Source: an uncultured Methanomethylovorans sp.
Lineage (GTDB): Archaea; Halobacteriota; Methanosarcinia; Methanosarcinales; Methanosarcinaceae
Assembly: GCA_937968035.1 (NCBI GenBank)
Contig: CALBTS010000288.1
Coordinates: forward strand, 1-35,510
DNA: 35,510 bases
Direction of reading: 5' to 3'
Part shown: positions 1 through 8,003 of the stretch, piece by piece
How positions within the stretch are numbered: position 1 is the first letter of the stretch
Layout: every line of letters begins with the position of its first letter
Translations under genes and position numbers: made by a program
The notes under the pieces: generated by a model
The model's input: the letters and a program-made list of their open reading frames with translations, nothing else
The model's database searches: none
What the model was told of the DNA's origin: nothing

Positions 1-32
1 CCTTCCTTTTCTATTAATTCTATATGGAGAAA

Positions 33-42
33 TTATATTTAA
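33..42 (+). promoter_or_regulatory. TATA box for the MBL/radical SAM gene pair
   Basis: The AT-rich TATATTTAAT stretch is the best TATA-like element before the first gene. It would place transcription start near 60-65 and give a leader of about 65 nt before the ATG at 128. Nothing else is recognisable in the first 127 bases. Confidence 0.35.
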
Positions 43-127
43 TACTTTTCAGATATCTTCATATATTTATTCTCACATGTGGTTAATAGTAGTTAACAAG
101 GAGATATGGTCAAACAGGAGTACAAAT

Positions 128-838
128 ATGAAGCTTACGGTCATTTATGACAATGAGACAAAAAAAGGTTTGAATAGTGGATGGGGGTTTTCTTGCTTAA
201 TTGAAACTGTTGCACATAATATTCTTTTTGATACCGGGTGGGATGGCCATGTTCTTTTGGCTAACATGGAAAAACTTGGTATTTCTCCCGAAGATATTGA
301 CACTTTGGTGCTATCTCATCAGCACTGGGATCACATTGGTGGTGTGCCAACTTTCCTTAACATGCAGCCAGATGTGAACGTCTTTATACCGGCAAGTTTT
401 TCACCCAACCTGAAAAAAGAGATCTCGACAAGGGGGAAGGAGGCAGGTACTTCCACTTCTCTTTCGAATATGGATAGTTCCGTGGGTCCCAGATTGCATG
501 ATATAAAAATACCTCAGGAAATATGCAGGGGAGTATACACAACAGGCGAACTTGGAAAAGAGATAAAAGAACAATCTTTGATACTGGATTCCGGCAAAGG
601 ACTGTACGTTATCACTGGTTGTGCACACCCCGGACTTCCTGCAATATTGGATGCAGCTTCTTCCTTTGGCAATGTGATCGGTATCTTGGGAGGTCTGCAC
701 GATAGCCAGGAATATGATCTGTTCAAAAGCATGCATTTGATAGGTGCAGGTCATTGTACAGCTCATAAAAAAGAGATAAAGATGAAATATCCAGATGCAT
801 TTGTCGATATTTTTGCAGGATATTCTATGGAGTTTTGA
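128..838 (+). CDS. MBL-fold metallo-hydrolase (COG1237 type)
   Basis: This is a 236-residue metallo-beta-lactamase-fold hydrolase. The metal-binding signature is SHQHWDH (His64, His66, Asp68, His69). Later metal-ligand candidates are His167 in GCAHPG, His191 in GLHD, and His209/His213 in GHCTAH. The spread of these motifs resembles the archaeal COG1237 group, whose members carry database names linked to methanopterin precursor synthesis, but the substrate cannot be read from sequence. I chose ATG 128 over the in-frame ATG at 77 because AGGAG (116-120) sits 7 nt before it and the longer version adds an unconserved-looking tail. The protein has no signal peptide and is probably cytosolic. The radical SAM gene follows after 33 nt and is probably co-transcribed. 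Confidence 0.85.
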   Translation: MKLTVIYDNETKKGLNSGWGFSCLIETVAHNILFDTGWDGHVLLANMEKLGISPEDIDTLVLSHQHWDHIGGVPTFLNMQPDVNVFIPASFSPNLKKEISTRGKEAGTSTSLSNMDSSVGPRLHDIKIPQEICRGVYTTGELGKEIKEQSLILDSGKGLYVITGCAHPGLPAILDAASSFGNVIGILGGLHDSQEYDLFKSMHLIGAGHCTAHKKEIKMKYPDAFVDIFAGYSMEF

Positions 839-871
839 ACAATACACATCACATAATACTGTGGTATAAAA

Positions 872-1855
872 ATGAAAACAAGAATTATCTATGGTCCTAT
901 TCTTTCAAGAAGGCTTGGAAGGTCCCTTGGTGTCGATGTGATCAAAAAGGCCGGCACAAAGAGGAATTGTAATTTTGATTGCGTCTATTGCCAACTGGGA
1001 CATGTGGATTATAAGGTAAAAGGACCAGAAGATGTTGAGGGAGCAGCAACCACCGAAGAAGTGATAGAAGGGATCAGATCTTTCCACAGGAATATCGAAA
1101 ACCTTGATTATGTTACTTTTTCCGGTACATGTGAGCCCACACTTAACCTCTCACTTGGATCGATGATCAGAGGAGTAAAACAGGTCACAGACAAACCCGT
1201 TTGTGTGCTAACGAATTCTTCTCTTGTAGACAGGGAGGACGTGCGTTCCAATCTTGCAGAAGCAGATCTTGTAATAGCAACCCTTGTTTCTGGTAATGAA
1301 GATACGTTCAGGGCCATACACAGGCCAGTTGACGGCATAAAGCTTGATAATATCATAAAAGGGTTGCAAGCTATCCAAAACATGGAAAAAAGTCCAAGAC
1401 TTGGGATCGAAGTAATGCTTGTTGACTCAAGAAATGGTTATCCGGTGAACAGTACGGATGAGGAGATCACCAAACTCATTGAGGTCCTTAAGACCATAGG
1501 TCCGGATGAGATAGAGATATTAACTGTCAGCAGGCCACCTGCGGAGAAGTTCATTGTCCCGGTGGCAGACATAAGGTTAAAGGAAATAGCACACAGATTT
1601 GATGCAGAGTTCGGAAGAAATAGGGTCAAACTGGTACTCAAAGGCCTGAGACGAGAAAGGTCAAGTATGCAGCACGAAAATGTGGAAGAAGAGGTCTATG
1701 ACCTTTTACTCAGAAGGCCTTGCACTTTAGAGCAGATATGTGCATCTCTTGGCATCTCAAGTGCTCAAATGACTCCTATTATGGAAAAACTGATCTCCTC
1801 CAACACTATAATAAGTATCGTATCCGAAAATGGGACATATTATAAAGCATCTTGA
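872..1855 (+). CDS. Radical SAM protein with C-terminal winged-helix domain
   Basis: The 327-residue protein has a CxxxCxxC cluster motif (Cys33, Cys37, Cys40, in CNFDCVYC) that binds the radical SAM 4Fe-4S cluster. The core runs to about residue 240. From about 258 to the end there is a winged-helix-like domain (EEEVYDLLLRRPCTLEQICASLG). The layout resembles COG0731-type radical SAM proteins, a group that includes relatives of the wyosine-tRNA enzyme TYW1, but this protein lacks features that would make it TYW1 itself. The reaction is unknown. The DNA-binding-like tail suggests either a link to nucleic acid or a structural role. It is probably in an operon with the MBL hydrolase upstream. 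The end at 1855 is followed by a separate promoter for the next gene. Confidence 0.8.
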   Translation: MKTRIIYGPILSRRLGRSLGVDVIKKAGTKRNCNFDCVYCQLGHVDYKVKGPEDVEGAATTEEVIEGIRSFHRNIENLDYVTFSGTCEPTLNLSLGSMIRGVKQVTDKPVCVLTNSSLVDREDVRSNLAEADLVIATLVSGNEDTFRAIHRPVDGIKLDNIIKGLQAIQNMEKSPRLGIEVMLVDSRNGYPVNSTDEEITKLIEVLKTIGPDEIEILTVSRPPAEKFIVPVADIRLKEIAHRFDAEFGRNRVKLVLKGLRRERSSMQHENVEEEVYDLLLRRPCTLEQICASLGISSAQMTPIMEKLISSNTIISIVSENGTYYKAS

Positions 1856-1891
1856 CCCTTTCTACATCGGGTCACTTTTAACTGTAGGAAA

Positions 1892-1900
1892 CTATATATA
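1892..1900 (+). promoter_or_regulatory. TATA box for the DUF134 gene
   Basis: CTATATATA is centred about 30 nt before the ATG at 1927, which predicts a leaderless or nearly leaderless transcript. No ribosome binding site precedes that ATG, which fits. Confidence 0.5.
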
Positions 1901-1926
1901 ATTAATATCCATTGTGAAAAATTGCT

Positions 1927-2262
1927 ATGAAAGAGAGAGGACGTCCTAAGTGCCCACGGCGTGTGGAGCTTACTCCGGAAGTGATCTATTTTAAACCCAG
2001 AGGAGTGCCTCTACGTGAACTGGAAGTAGTTTCTATTGCAATGGAAGAACTTGAGGCTTTGCGTCTTGTGGACCTTGAAGGTCTTACACAGGAAGAAGCA
2101 TCCCTTAAAATGGGGATATCAAGAAGAGCCTTCTGGGAAGACTTGCAAAGCGCCAGGAGAAAAGTTACTTTTGCTCTCACCACCGGCAAAGCTATTGAGA
2201 TCTCAGGTGGGGATTATGTCACTGTCGGAGAGGAAAACAAAGGTTGCAGAAGGTCAACATAA
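1927..2262 (+). CDS. DUF134 (UPF0251) helix-turn-helix protein
   Basis: This 111-residue protein opens with [10 protein letters not shown] and continues with an acidic helical segment ([15 protein letters not shown]) and a sigma-70 region-4-like helix-turn-helix ([24 protein letters not shown], roughly residues 56-80). That arrangement is typical of the DUF134/UPF0251 family, small predicted DNA-binding proteins of unknown target that are common in archaea and anaerobes. It lies 55 nt upstream of an Mrp/NBP35 ATPase gene on the same strand, so it could regulate or accompany iron-sulfur handling; that is inference. It reads as leaderless. Only one cysteine lies in the N-terminal motif, with a second near the C-terminus, so no clear metal site is visible. 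Confidence 0.85.
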   Translation: MKERGRPKCPRRVELTPEVIYFKPRGVPLRELEVVSIAMEELEALRLVDLEGLTQEEASLKMGISRRAFWEDLQSARRKVTFALTTGKAIEISGGDYVTVGEENKGCRRST

Positions 2263-2317
2263 GCCAAATGTACGTTACGTCTTTTGAAAATTTGAATTAT
2301 CATTCAGGTGAAAAAAT

Positions 2318-3157
2318 ATGGACAAGAAAGTTCAGAAAACACAGGATCTGCTCCAGAAGCCGCAGGAATCAAAATTAGTTGCCAATATGAGGGCGATCAA
2401 GAACAAGATAATGGTAATGAGTGGAAAAGGGGGAGTCGGAAAAAGCACCGTTGCAGCCAATCTTGCTGCCCAGCTTGCCCGGAAGGGATTCAAAGTAGGT
2501 CTCCTTGACAGTGACATTCACGGGCCAAGTATACCCAAGATGTTCGGAATAGAGGATAAAAGACCTGAAGTGGACGAGAAAGGCATTGTTCCCGTACCAG
2601 TGACAGATAACCTCAAAGTTATGTCCATCGCCTTACTTATCGAGGATAAGGATTCTCCTGTGATATGGAGAGGACCGGCCAAGATGGCGGCTATCAAACA
2701 GTTTCTGGAAGATGTTTCATGGGGAAAGCTTGACTATCTTATCGTTGATCTTCCCCCGGGAACAGGCGATGAACCCCTCAGTATCGCCCAGCTCATTGAA
2801 AAGATCGATGGTGCCGTGGTCGTTACCACACCTCAGGATATGGCTCTGGTAAGTGTACGCAAGTCAATTACCTTTGCCCATATGCTAAAGGTTCCTGTTA
2901 TAGGCATAGTGGAGAATATGAGCGTGATCATCTGCCCTCACTGTGATGAGAGGATCGATCTTTTCAGTAAAGGTGGCGTTGAAAAGGCAGCAAAGGACTT
3001 TGGTGTACCGGTGCTTGCAGCATTACCCATGGATCCCGAACTCGCTGAGATCGAGGATAGCGGGAAAGTGCATACCCTGGATGCTGATGCCACTGAGTGG
3101 TCAAGGGAATTCACAAAGATCGTGGATTCAGTCGTTGGATTTAAAGAACAGGTGTAA
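2318..3157 (+). CDS. Mrp/NBP35-family Fe-S carrier ATPase
   Basis: This is a 279-residue P-loop ATPase of the Mrp/NBP35/ApbC family, which carries and delivers 4Fe-4S clusters to apoproteins in the cytosol. The deviant Walker A SGKGGVGKST is at about residues 35-44, LLDSDIHGPS (62-71) forms the switch region, and VDLPPGTGDEP is at 143-153. The cluster-bridging motif CPHC supplies Cys206 and Cys209 near the dimer interface. The N-terminal 25 residues are charged and lack the MIP18 domain of longer bacterial Mrp. AGGTG (2306-2310) lies 7 nt before the ATG. It probably follows DUF134 in one transcription unit. Methanogens hold many 4Fe-4S proteins and commonly keep such carriers. Confidence 0.92.
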   Translation: MDKKVQKTQDLLQKPQESKLVANMRAIKNKIMVMSGKGGVGKSTVAANLAAQLARKGFKVGLLDSDIHGPSIPKMFGIEDKRPEVDEKGIVPVPVTDNLKVMSIALLIEDKDSPVIWRGPAKMAAIKQFLEDVSWGKLDYLIVDLPPGTGDEPLSIAQLIEKIDGAVVVTTPQDMALVSVRKSITFAHMLKVPVIGIVENMSVIICPHCDERIDLFSKGGVEKAAKDFGVPVLAALPMDPELAEIEDSGKVHTLDADATEWSREFTKIVDSVVGFKEQV

Positions 3158-3177
3158 GTTTCGTACACTTTTTGTGC

Positions 3178-3213
3178 AGGGAAAGCCTATGATCCCTTCA
3201 CAATACATTTTTT
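3178..3213 (+). terminator. Possible terminator after the Mrp gene
   Basis: AGGGA (3178-3182) pairs with TCCCT (3193-3197) across a 10-nt loop, followed by six T at 3208-3213. The stem is short, so this is a moderate candidate only. The next gene has its own promoter at 3245, which makes transcription stop here plausible. Confidence 0.35.
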
Positions 3214-3244
3214 ATATCATTGCTACAGAGCCGAAATGAAATAA

Positions 3245-3252
3245 CTATATAA
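3245..3252 (+). promoter_or_regulatory. TATA box for the short nrdD gene
   Basis: CTATATAA is centred about 28 nt before the ATG at 3276, with no Shine-Dalgarno sequence between them. This predicts a leaderless mRNA. Confidence 0.5.
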
Positions 3253-3275
3253 GCCAGCATCACAGATTTTTAATC

Positions 3276-5078
3276 ATGACAGTGATGTCAAGTGGGGGTA
3301 ATGTTGACAGGCTTGATTTCAAGGATCCTGTGGAGCTTATAGACGATGTGCTCTTCAAAAAGAACTGGTTGCTTACCGAGAACTCGAACACCAGGACCAG
3401 TCCGTCGGTGATAGACCTGCATATTGCATCCCAGGTCAAAAAACGATATGCTCTGGAAAAGCTTTACTCTAAGGATGTCACAGCAGCCCATCTGGAAGGC
3501 CTGATACATATCCATGACCTGCATAGCCCTTTCATGCCATATTGTAATGGCATTGACGGGCGTATCATTCTCATGGACGGCCTGAAGTTCCCTGACACAC
3601 GCAGCCTGCCTGCTAAAAGACTGGACTCTGCTCTCTTCCATGTTATGTCATTTATGATGCATTCCCAGCAATTCTTTGCAGGTGCTCAGGCTGTGGACAT
3701 GCTCAACTGGCTGCTTGCTCCACATTTGCATTATGAGAGAATGGACGAGTCTATGATATACCAGACAGTGCAAAGTTTCATGTTCCAGATGAACCAGTCA
3801 AATAGAATAGGTGCTCAGAGCGCTTTTACCAACATCGGCCTGAGATTGAAATGCCCTCCTGCACTGAAGGAAGAAAGAGTGGTATACGGAGGTAAAACAC
3901 TCGATGCAACATATAGTGAATTTGAAGATGAGGCACGGCAGATCTACAGTGCTTTCATGAGAGTTTCAGCGGATGGCGATTCCACGGGTGCTCCCTTCAC
4001 ATTCCCTCTCATTACCACAGCCATCACTAAGGACCATGATTTTAATGATCCCCTGTGGATGGAGACCATACAGGCTACTTCAGCTACAGGTGCACCTTAT
4101 TTCCTGAACCTTGCTGCTCCTTATCTGGAAGAGGATACGGTGCATGCCATGTGCTGCAGATTACTGAGCAAGCATGCGGGAGGTATCTGGACGGCTGGTG
4201 GCATGGGTACGGGCTCCAATAAGGTTGTAAGCATTAACCTACCCGGAGTGGCTCTACGGTCAGCCGATGAAGATAATTTCATTGCACAGCTGGATAACGC
4301 TCTTGATGTTGCCCGGAAGGCATTGCTGGAAGGGCAGGATATAGTCAGACGATCACTTTATGAATGGGAACTTCTACCCTGGCTGCTCAACAAAACTGAT
4401 GACGATGTGCCATATTTTGACTTTGAGAAACGTCATCTTACATTTGGTGTGGTGGGTCTGAATGAATGTCTTTTGAACCTTACAGGAGAAGGTATTGACA
4501 AAAAGATCGTAACAGGCATAAAAATAATTGCTCACATACTTGGAAGGATAGAGGAGTTCTCCCATGAGGATGGCATAGAGTATACTCTTGAGCAGACTCC
4601 TGCAGAAAGCACTGCACATCGGCTTGCCATGCTCGACAGAAATAATTTTGGGGAAAAAGCTAAGGTGCAGGGTATTGAAGGAGCATACTATTACACCAAT
4701 TCCACTCACTTGCCTTATAATGCAGGTATGTCTCTTATAGACAGGATCAATATCGAGGCAGAGTTCCATCCATTCTTTACCGGGGGTACGATCTGCCATA
4801 TATGGATGGGTGAAAGTTATCCTGACCCGGCCGGTCTTAATGAATTTGTCAGGAAACTTTCGGGGACAAAACTTGCTTATTTCTGTTTTTCCCCTGATTT
4901 TTCCATATGTGATAAGGGGCATACTTCCAGAGGTGTAAATGAAATGTGCCCACTGTGCTCCAGTCCGATTAATGATCACATATCCAGGGTAACTGGTTAT
5001 TATGGCCATGTAAACCAGTGGAATCCTGGAAAAAAAGCAGAGTATGCTCAGAGACACAGGTATAGGATGCATTGCTAG
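3276..5078 (+). CDS. nrdD: Class III anaerobic ribonucleotide reductase, short form without ATP-cone
   Basis: The 600-residue glycyl radical enzyme is predicted to reduce ribonucleoside triphosphates to deoxy forms without oxygen. Visible motifs are HIHDLHSPFMPYC with Cys90, the thiyl-radical cysteine region MCCRLL (Cys293/Cys294), the finger-loop region FGVVGLNE, and the glycyl radical loop RVTGYYG with Gly574. A zinc site before it is Cys545-x3-His549 then Cys558-x2-Cys561, so one usual cysteine seems replaced by histidine. Unlike the 794-residue NrdD at 16323-18707, this one begins directly with the catalytic barrel and has no N-terminal ATP-cone, so it probably lacks dATP overall-activity control. 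No activase or redoxin gene is adjacent, so it may share the NrdG at 15527-16312. A catalytic role is likely but unproven; a specialised paralogue is the alternative. Confidence 0.88.
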   Translation: MTVMSSGGNVDRLDFKDPVELIDDVLFKKNWLLTENSNTRTSPSVIDLHIASQVKKRYALEKLYSKDVTAAHLEGLIHIHDLHSPFMPYCNGIDGRIILMDGLKFPDTRSLPAKRLDSALFHVMSFMMHSQQFFAGAQAVDMLNWLLAPHLHYERMDESMIYQTVQSFMFQMNQSNRIGAQSAFTNIGLRLKCPPALKEERVVYGGKTLDATYSEFEDEARQIYSAFMRVSADGDSTGAPFTFPLITTAITKDHDFNDPLWMETIQATSATGAPYFLNLAAPYLEEDTVHAMCCRLLSKHAGGIWTAGGMGTGSNKVVSINLPGVALRSADEDNFIAQLDNALDVARKALLEGQDIVRRSLYEWELLPWLLNKTDDDVPYFDFEKRHLTFGVVGLNECLLNLTGEGIDKKIVTGIKIIAHILGRIEEFSHEDGIEYTLEQTPAESTAHRLAMLDRNNFGEKAKVQGIEGAYYYTNSTHLPYNAGMSLIDRINIEAEFHPFFTGGTICHIWMGESYPDPAGLNEFVRKLSGTKLAYFCFSPDFSICDKGHTSRGVNEMCPLCSSPINDHISRVTGYYGHVNQWNPGKKAEYAQRHRYRMHC

Positions 5079-5113
5079 AAAAACGCTAAATACAGACCAG
5101 CATATTATATTGC

Positions 5114-5806
5114 ATGGACCACAGGATAGCAAAGGCACTTGATTGGATCGAGATGCAACAGCCGGATTCCATCAAGGGGATCGCCCGCGTGGTCTGGGCT
5201 CGAGGGGCATGGAAACTATCCAGCCGCCATACTGCGTATCTTATCAGGCTTAAAGGCAACCCGCCTTGGGGAGGAAATGTAAGGGAAACTGCCAGAGCAA
5301 CCTCTTCTCTTTCCCAAATGGGTCTGGTCTTCCCAGATGTGGGGCAATGGCTTCTTTTACAAAAGAAAGAAGGTGCCTGGAACGGTAACGTGTACGATAC
5401 CGCCTATTCCCTCATAGCCCTGGCAGATATGGATATCCATGATCCCGATGGATGCCAGTGGCTATTAGACAACTGTGGACCTGACTGGGAACATCCTGGA
5501 ACCACTGCACTTGTGATCCTGGCATTAGTAAAACAGGGAACTATGCAGAGTGAATATCATGGTTTTATTGAAGAGAGAGCACGCTGGTTGCTTGAGAAAC
5601 GTGAATTGGATGGTGGATGGAAGAACATAGCAACCAGCAACATAGTCATGCAGTCTCTTTTAATGACAAGTTTGAGGGAAGAACTTAAGGTTTCTATGGA
5701 CTGGCTCATGAAAGCACAAAACTCCGAAGGTTTCTGGGGTAATAGAAAAGATAGCATTGTTGCTACTGCCCTATCACTGATCACTCTTGCATTATGGGAG
5801 TCATAA
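5114..5806 (+). CDS. Alpha-alpha toroid (prenyltransferase/squalene cyclase repeat) protein
   Basis: The 230-residue protein is built from repeated helical hairpins of the terpenoid cyclase/protein prenyltransferase type. Repeat signatures include WLLLQKKEGAWNGNVYDTAYSLIAL, WLLEKRELDGGWKN and WLMKAQNSEGFWGN followed by a helix, each with the pattern W-hh-x-Q-x2-DGxW of QW-like motifs. At about a third of the size of a squalene cyclase it holds only part of a barrel, and I see no DxDD catalytic aspartate motif. It may be a binding or scaffold protein rather than a cyclase. A TATA-like CTAAATAC at 5086-5093 predicts a leaderless start at 5114. It follows the short nrdD by 35 nt, but the internal promoter suggests separate control. 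The function is unknown. Confidence 0.75.
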   Translation: MDHRIAKALDWIEMQQPDSIKGIARVVWARGAWKLSSRHTAYLIRLKGNPPWGGNVRETARATSSLSQMGLVFPDVGQWLLLQKKEGAWNGNVYDTAYSLIALADMDIHDPDGCQWLLDNCGPDWEHPGTTALVILALVKQGTMQSEYHGFIEERARWLLEKRELDGGWKNIATSNIVMQSLLMTSLREELKVSMDWLMKAQNSEGFWGNRKDSIVATALSLITLALWES

Positions 5807-5891
5807 CAGCATAGTCTATGAAACTAATATATATGAGAGTCTATCGTATACCTATACGTTTTCAACTACATCGCCTTGTACCAGTGATAAA

Positions 5892-6323
5892 ATGAATACA
5901 GAATTTATCAAGTACCACCCCGGTTCCAATACCTACATCGTTCAGAGAAAAGCGTACTTTGAGGACAGCGTTCTTCTCAAAGGTAATCTGATAGTTGGCG
6001 CAGGATGCAATTTCTGGCAGGAACTGAGGGTTGAGGGAAACCTTGAGCTTGGAAAGAACTCTCAGGTCAGGGGTCATGTGCAGGCACATAATGCGCTCAT
6101 TGGTCCGCATTGTGAGATAAAGGGTGACGTACAGGTGGACAAGGACCTTACACTAATGGATGATGTGAAGATCGAAGGCTCTGCCACATGTGGGGGGCAG
6201 ATGCTTGTGAGGCCGGGCTGTTCCATGGGTTTTGTAAAAGCTGAAAAGGTGCTGGAACTTGTGGGCAAGGTCAGCATAAAAGATGTAGAGGCCGGAACGA
6301 AAGTGATCGTACGTTCCGAGTGA
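5892..6323 (+). CDS. Bactofilin-like beta-helix protein
   Basis: A protein of 144 residues when started at ATG 5892, which GTGAT (5884-5888) closely precedes. A longer reading from 5787 would overlap the previous gene and add a low-complexity tail. After about 25 residues it becomes a run of short beta-strand turns with glycine steps: LLKGNLIVGAGCNF, LRVEGNLELGKNSQ, VRGHVQAHNALIG, IKGDVQVDKDLTL and so on. This is the right-handed parallel beta-helix pattern of bactofilins and polymer-forming cytoskeletal proteins (DUF583), or of hexapeptide-like solenoids. It has no signal peptide or membrane segment. It could self-assemble; that is inferred from fold. It lies convergent to the ABC transporter genes, 35 nt from the ATPase stop. 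Confidence 0.7.
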   Translation: MNTEFIKYHPGSNTYIVQRKAYFEDSVLLKGNLIVGAGCNFWQELRVEGNLELGKNSQVRGHVQAHNALIGPHCEIKGDVQVDKDLTLMDDVKIEGSATCGGQMLVRPGCSMGFVKAEKVLELVGKVSIKDVEAGTKVIVRSE

Positions 6324-6358
6324 GTTGAAATATTCCTGATCATTATGAGTTGTGGATA

Positions 6359-7126
6359 TTAATCGATCCTTTCTTTTCTCTCTTCGGAGAGTAACTTCAA
6401 CACGGCTGTCCGTAGCTTGTTAGCTTCAGGACTTGTTCGTATCCTTGGACGCGGAAGGTCTACATTTATGACCTCTTTTATTTTTCCGGGACGTGCGGTC
6501 ATAACTACTATCCTGTCAGCCAAAAATACTGCCTCATCCACACTGTGGGTAACGAACAGGATGGTTATGTGTTTCTTATTCCATATCTCAAGAAGCTGGT
6601 GCTGTAAAGAGTTCCTGGTCTGAGCATCCAGTGCGCCGAAAGGTTCATCCATGAGCAAGACTTCCGGTTCATTGGCAAGTGCACGGGCAATAGCAACTCT
6701 TTGCCTCATACCCCCTGAAAGTTCATACGGGAAACTATCCTTGAACTGTGTGAGGCCCACCAGCTCAAGATATTTCTCAGCATCCAGTATTGCATTTTTC
6801 CGGGCAACCCCTTTCATTTCCGGGCCAAAGATGATGTTCTCGGTGACAGTTCTCCAGGGGAAAAGCGAATACTCCTGGAATACCATGCCTCTCTTTGAAT
6901 CCGGTATGGTTATTCTGGTTCCGTCCAGTAGTATTTCCCCTGAATCCGGAGCATCAAGTCCGGCAATGATGCGCAGAAGAGTGGTCTTACCGCAGCCGGA
7001 AGGACCTAAGAAACACACGAACTCCTTGTCACCTATATCAAGGCTCACATTATCCAATGCAAGGGTTTCAGGTGCATCTTCCTTTCTGAAAGTGCGGGTA
7101 ATGTTCTTTATTTCAACTTTTCCCAT
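6359..7126 (-). CDS. ABC transporter ATP-binding protein (sulfonate/nitrate/taurine type)
   Basis: This 255-residue ATPase powers the importer formed with the permease and binding protein upstream. Walker A GPSGCGKTT is at residues 41-49, followed by the Q-loop (FQEYSLFPW), the signature LSGGMRQRVAIARAL, Walker B VLLMDEPFGALD and the switch histidine in FVTHSVDEA. The FQEYSLFPWRTV segment is typical of the SsuB/TauB/NrtD group. I chose ATG 7126 because it overlaps the permease stop by one base (TAATG) and a GTGAGAT purine stretch precedes it; an in-frame ATG at 7150 would extend it by eight residues. It is the last gene of the three-gene operon. The substrate is not set by this subunit. Confidence 0.92.
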   Translation of the reverse strand: MGKVEIKNITRTFRKEDAPETLALDNVSLDIGDKEFVCFLGPSGCGKTTLLRIIAGLDAPDSGEILLDGTRITIPDSKRGMVFQEYSLFPWRTVTENIIFGPEMKGVARKNAILDAEKYLELVGLTQFKDSFPYELSGGMRQRVAIARALANEPEVLLMDEPFGALDAQTRNSLQHQLLEIWNKKHITILFVTHSVDEAVFLADRIVVMTARPGKIKEVINVDLPRPRIRTSPEANKLRTAVLKLLSEERKERID

Positions 7127-7953
7127 TATCTCACAACCCCTGCCTGCCATTTGAGCAGGTGTTCATCGATAACATATCTCAGGACCTTGTCAATTAAAAG
7201 GCCCAGAAGGCCCAGGACCATCATGTATACGAGCACCATGTCCATCTGATGAAGATGGTAATGATGCCATATCTTGAAACCTAGCCCATATTTGCTCACA
7301 CCGAACATCTCCGCAGCCACCAGGCACATCCATCCCACACCTATAGCTATCCTAATACCAGCAGCTATTGACGGTAGAGCAGAAGGAAGGGCAACGTATC
7401 TTATAAGATCACGTTCCTGCCTGCATCCAAGTACCCTGGCTGCTTCTACATAGACCTTAGGTACGTTCTTAAGCCCGGTAAATGTGTTAATGATAACTGG
7501 GAACACAGCTCCTATAAAGATCAGAAAACCGGCTGACACGGGCGTGAGACCCAGCCATATGATGGCAAAAGGTATCCAGGCAAGAGGAGGTATAGGTCTT
7601 AACATCTCAATAATTGGGTCAAGTACTCTGTTCAATGTTGTGAACCAGCCCATGATCAAGCCCACAGGTATTCCTATGACCAGAGCAGCTACCATGCCTA
7701 TGGAAAAATGTAACAAGCTTTGTAAGAGGTCAACGAAAACAACTGGTATTTCGATGGCCAACGCCCCTATTTCTAAAACGGATGGGCGCTGAACTATCGT
7801 TAATGCAGCAGAAATTACATCGAGGATACTTGGCAGAAAGAACTTATTACGGACTATAAGGTCCGCTACCAGTTGCCACAGCAGAAGGGCAGAGATAATG
7901 GAAATGATCTCCACTGCTCTGCTCTTTACTGCGTGCATTATTTTATTCTTCAT
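7126..7953 (-). CDS. ABC transporter permease (sulfonate/nitrate/taurine type)
   Basis: The 275-residue membrane protein has about six hydrophobic segments and the binding-protein-dependent permease fold. The EAA loop that contacts the ATPase is visible as EAARVLGCRQERDLIRYVALP near residues 176-196. IPPLAWIPFAIIWLGL and VAAEMFGVSKYGLGFKIW are typical of the SsuC/TauC family. It lies between the binding protein gene (50-nt gap) and the ATPase gene (one-base overlap), so the three form one import system in the cytoplasmic membrane. Two copies presumably pair with two ATPases, as in the family. Confidence 0.92.
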   Translation of the reverse strand: MKNKIMHAVKSRAVEIISIISALLLWQLVADLIVRNKFFLPSILDVISAALTIVQRPSVLEIGALAIEIPVVFVDLLQSLLHFSIGMVAALVIGIPVGLIMGWFTTLNRVLDPIIEMLRPIPPLAWIPFAIIWLGLTPVSAGFLIFIGAVFPVIINTFTGLKNVPKVYVEAARVLGCRQERDLIRYVALPSALPSIAAGIRIAIGVGWMCLVAAEMFGVSKYGLGFKIWHHYHLHQMDMVLVYMMVLGLLGLLIDKVLRYVIDEHLLKWQAGVVR

Positions 7954-8003
7954 GTCTGCCTACAGGACTCCTTGCTCATTCATGTAAGTTGCTGTCAATG
8001 CAC

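Noticed and set aside
77..127. Longer N-terminus of the MBL hydrolase from ATG 77
   Set aside because: ATG 128 has AGGAG seven bases upstream and starts the family-like MKLTVIYDN; the extension lacks support.
4374..5138. A 254-residue open frame on the minus strand
   Set aside because: It lies antisense to the catalytic and glycyl radical part of the short nrdD, whose motifs are intact, and its composition looks like a mirrored reading.
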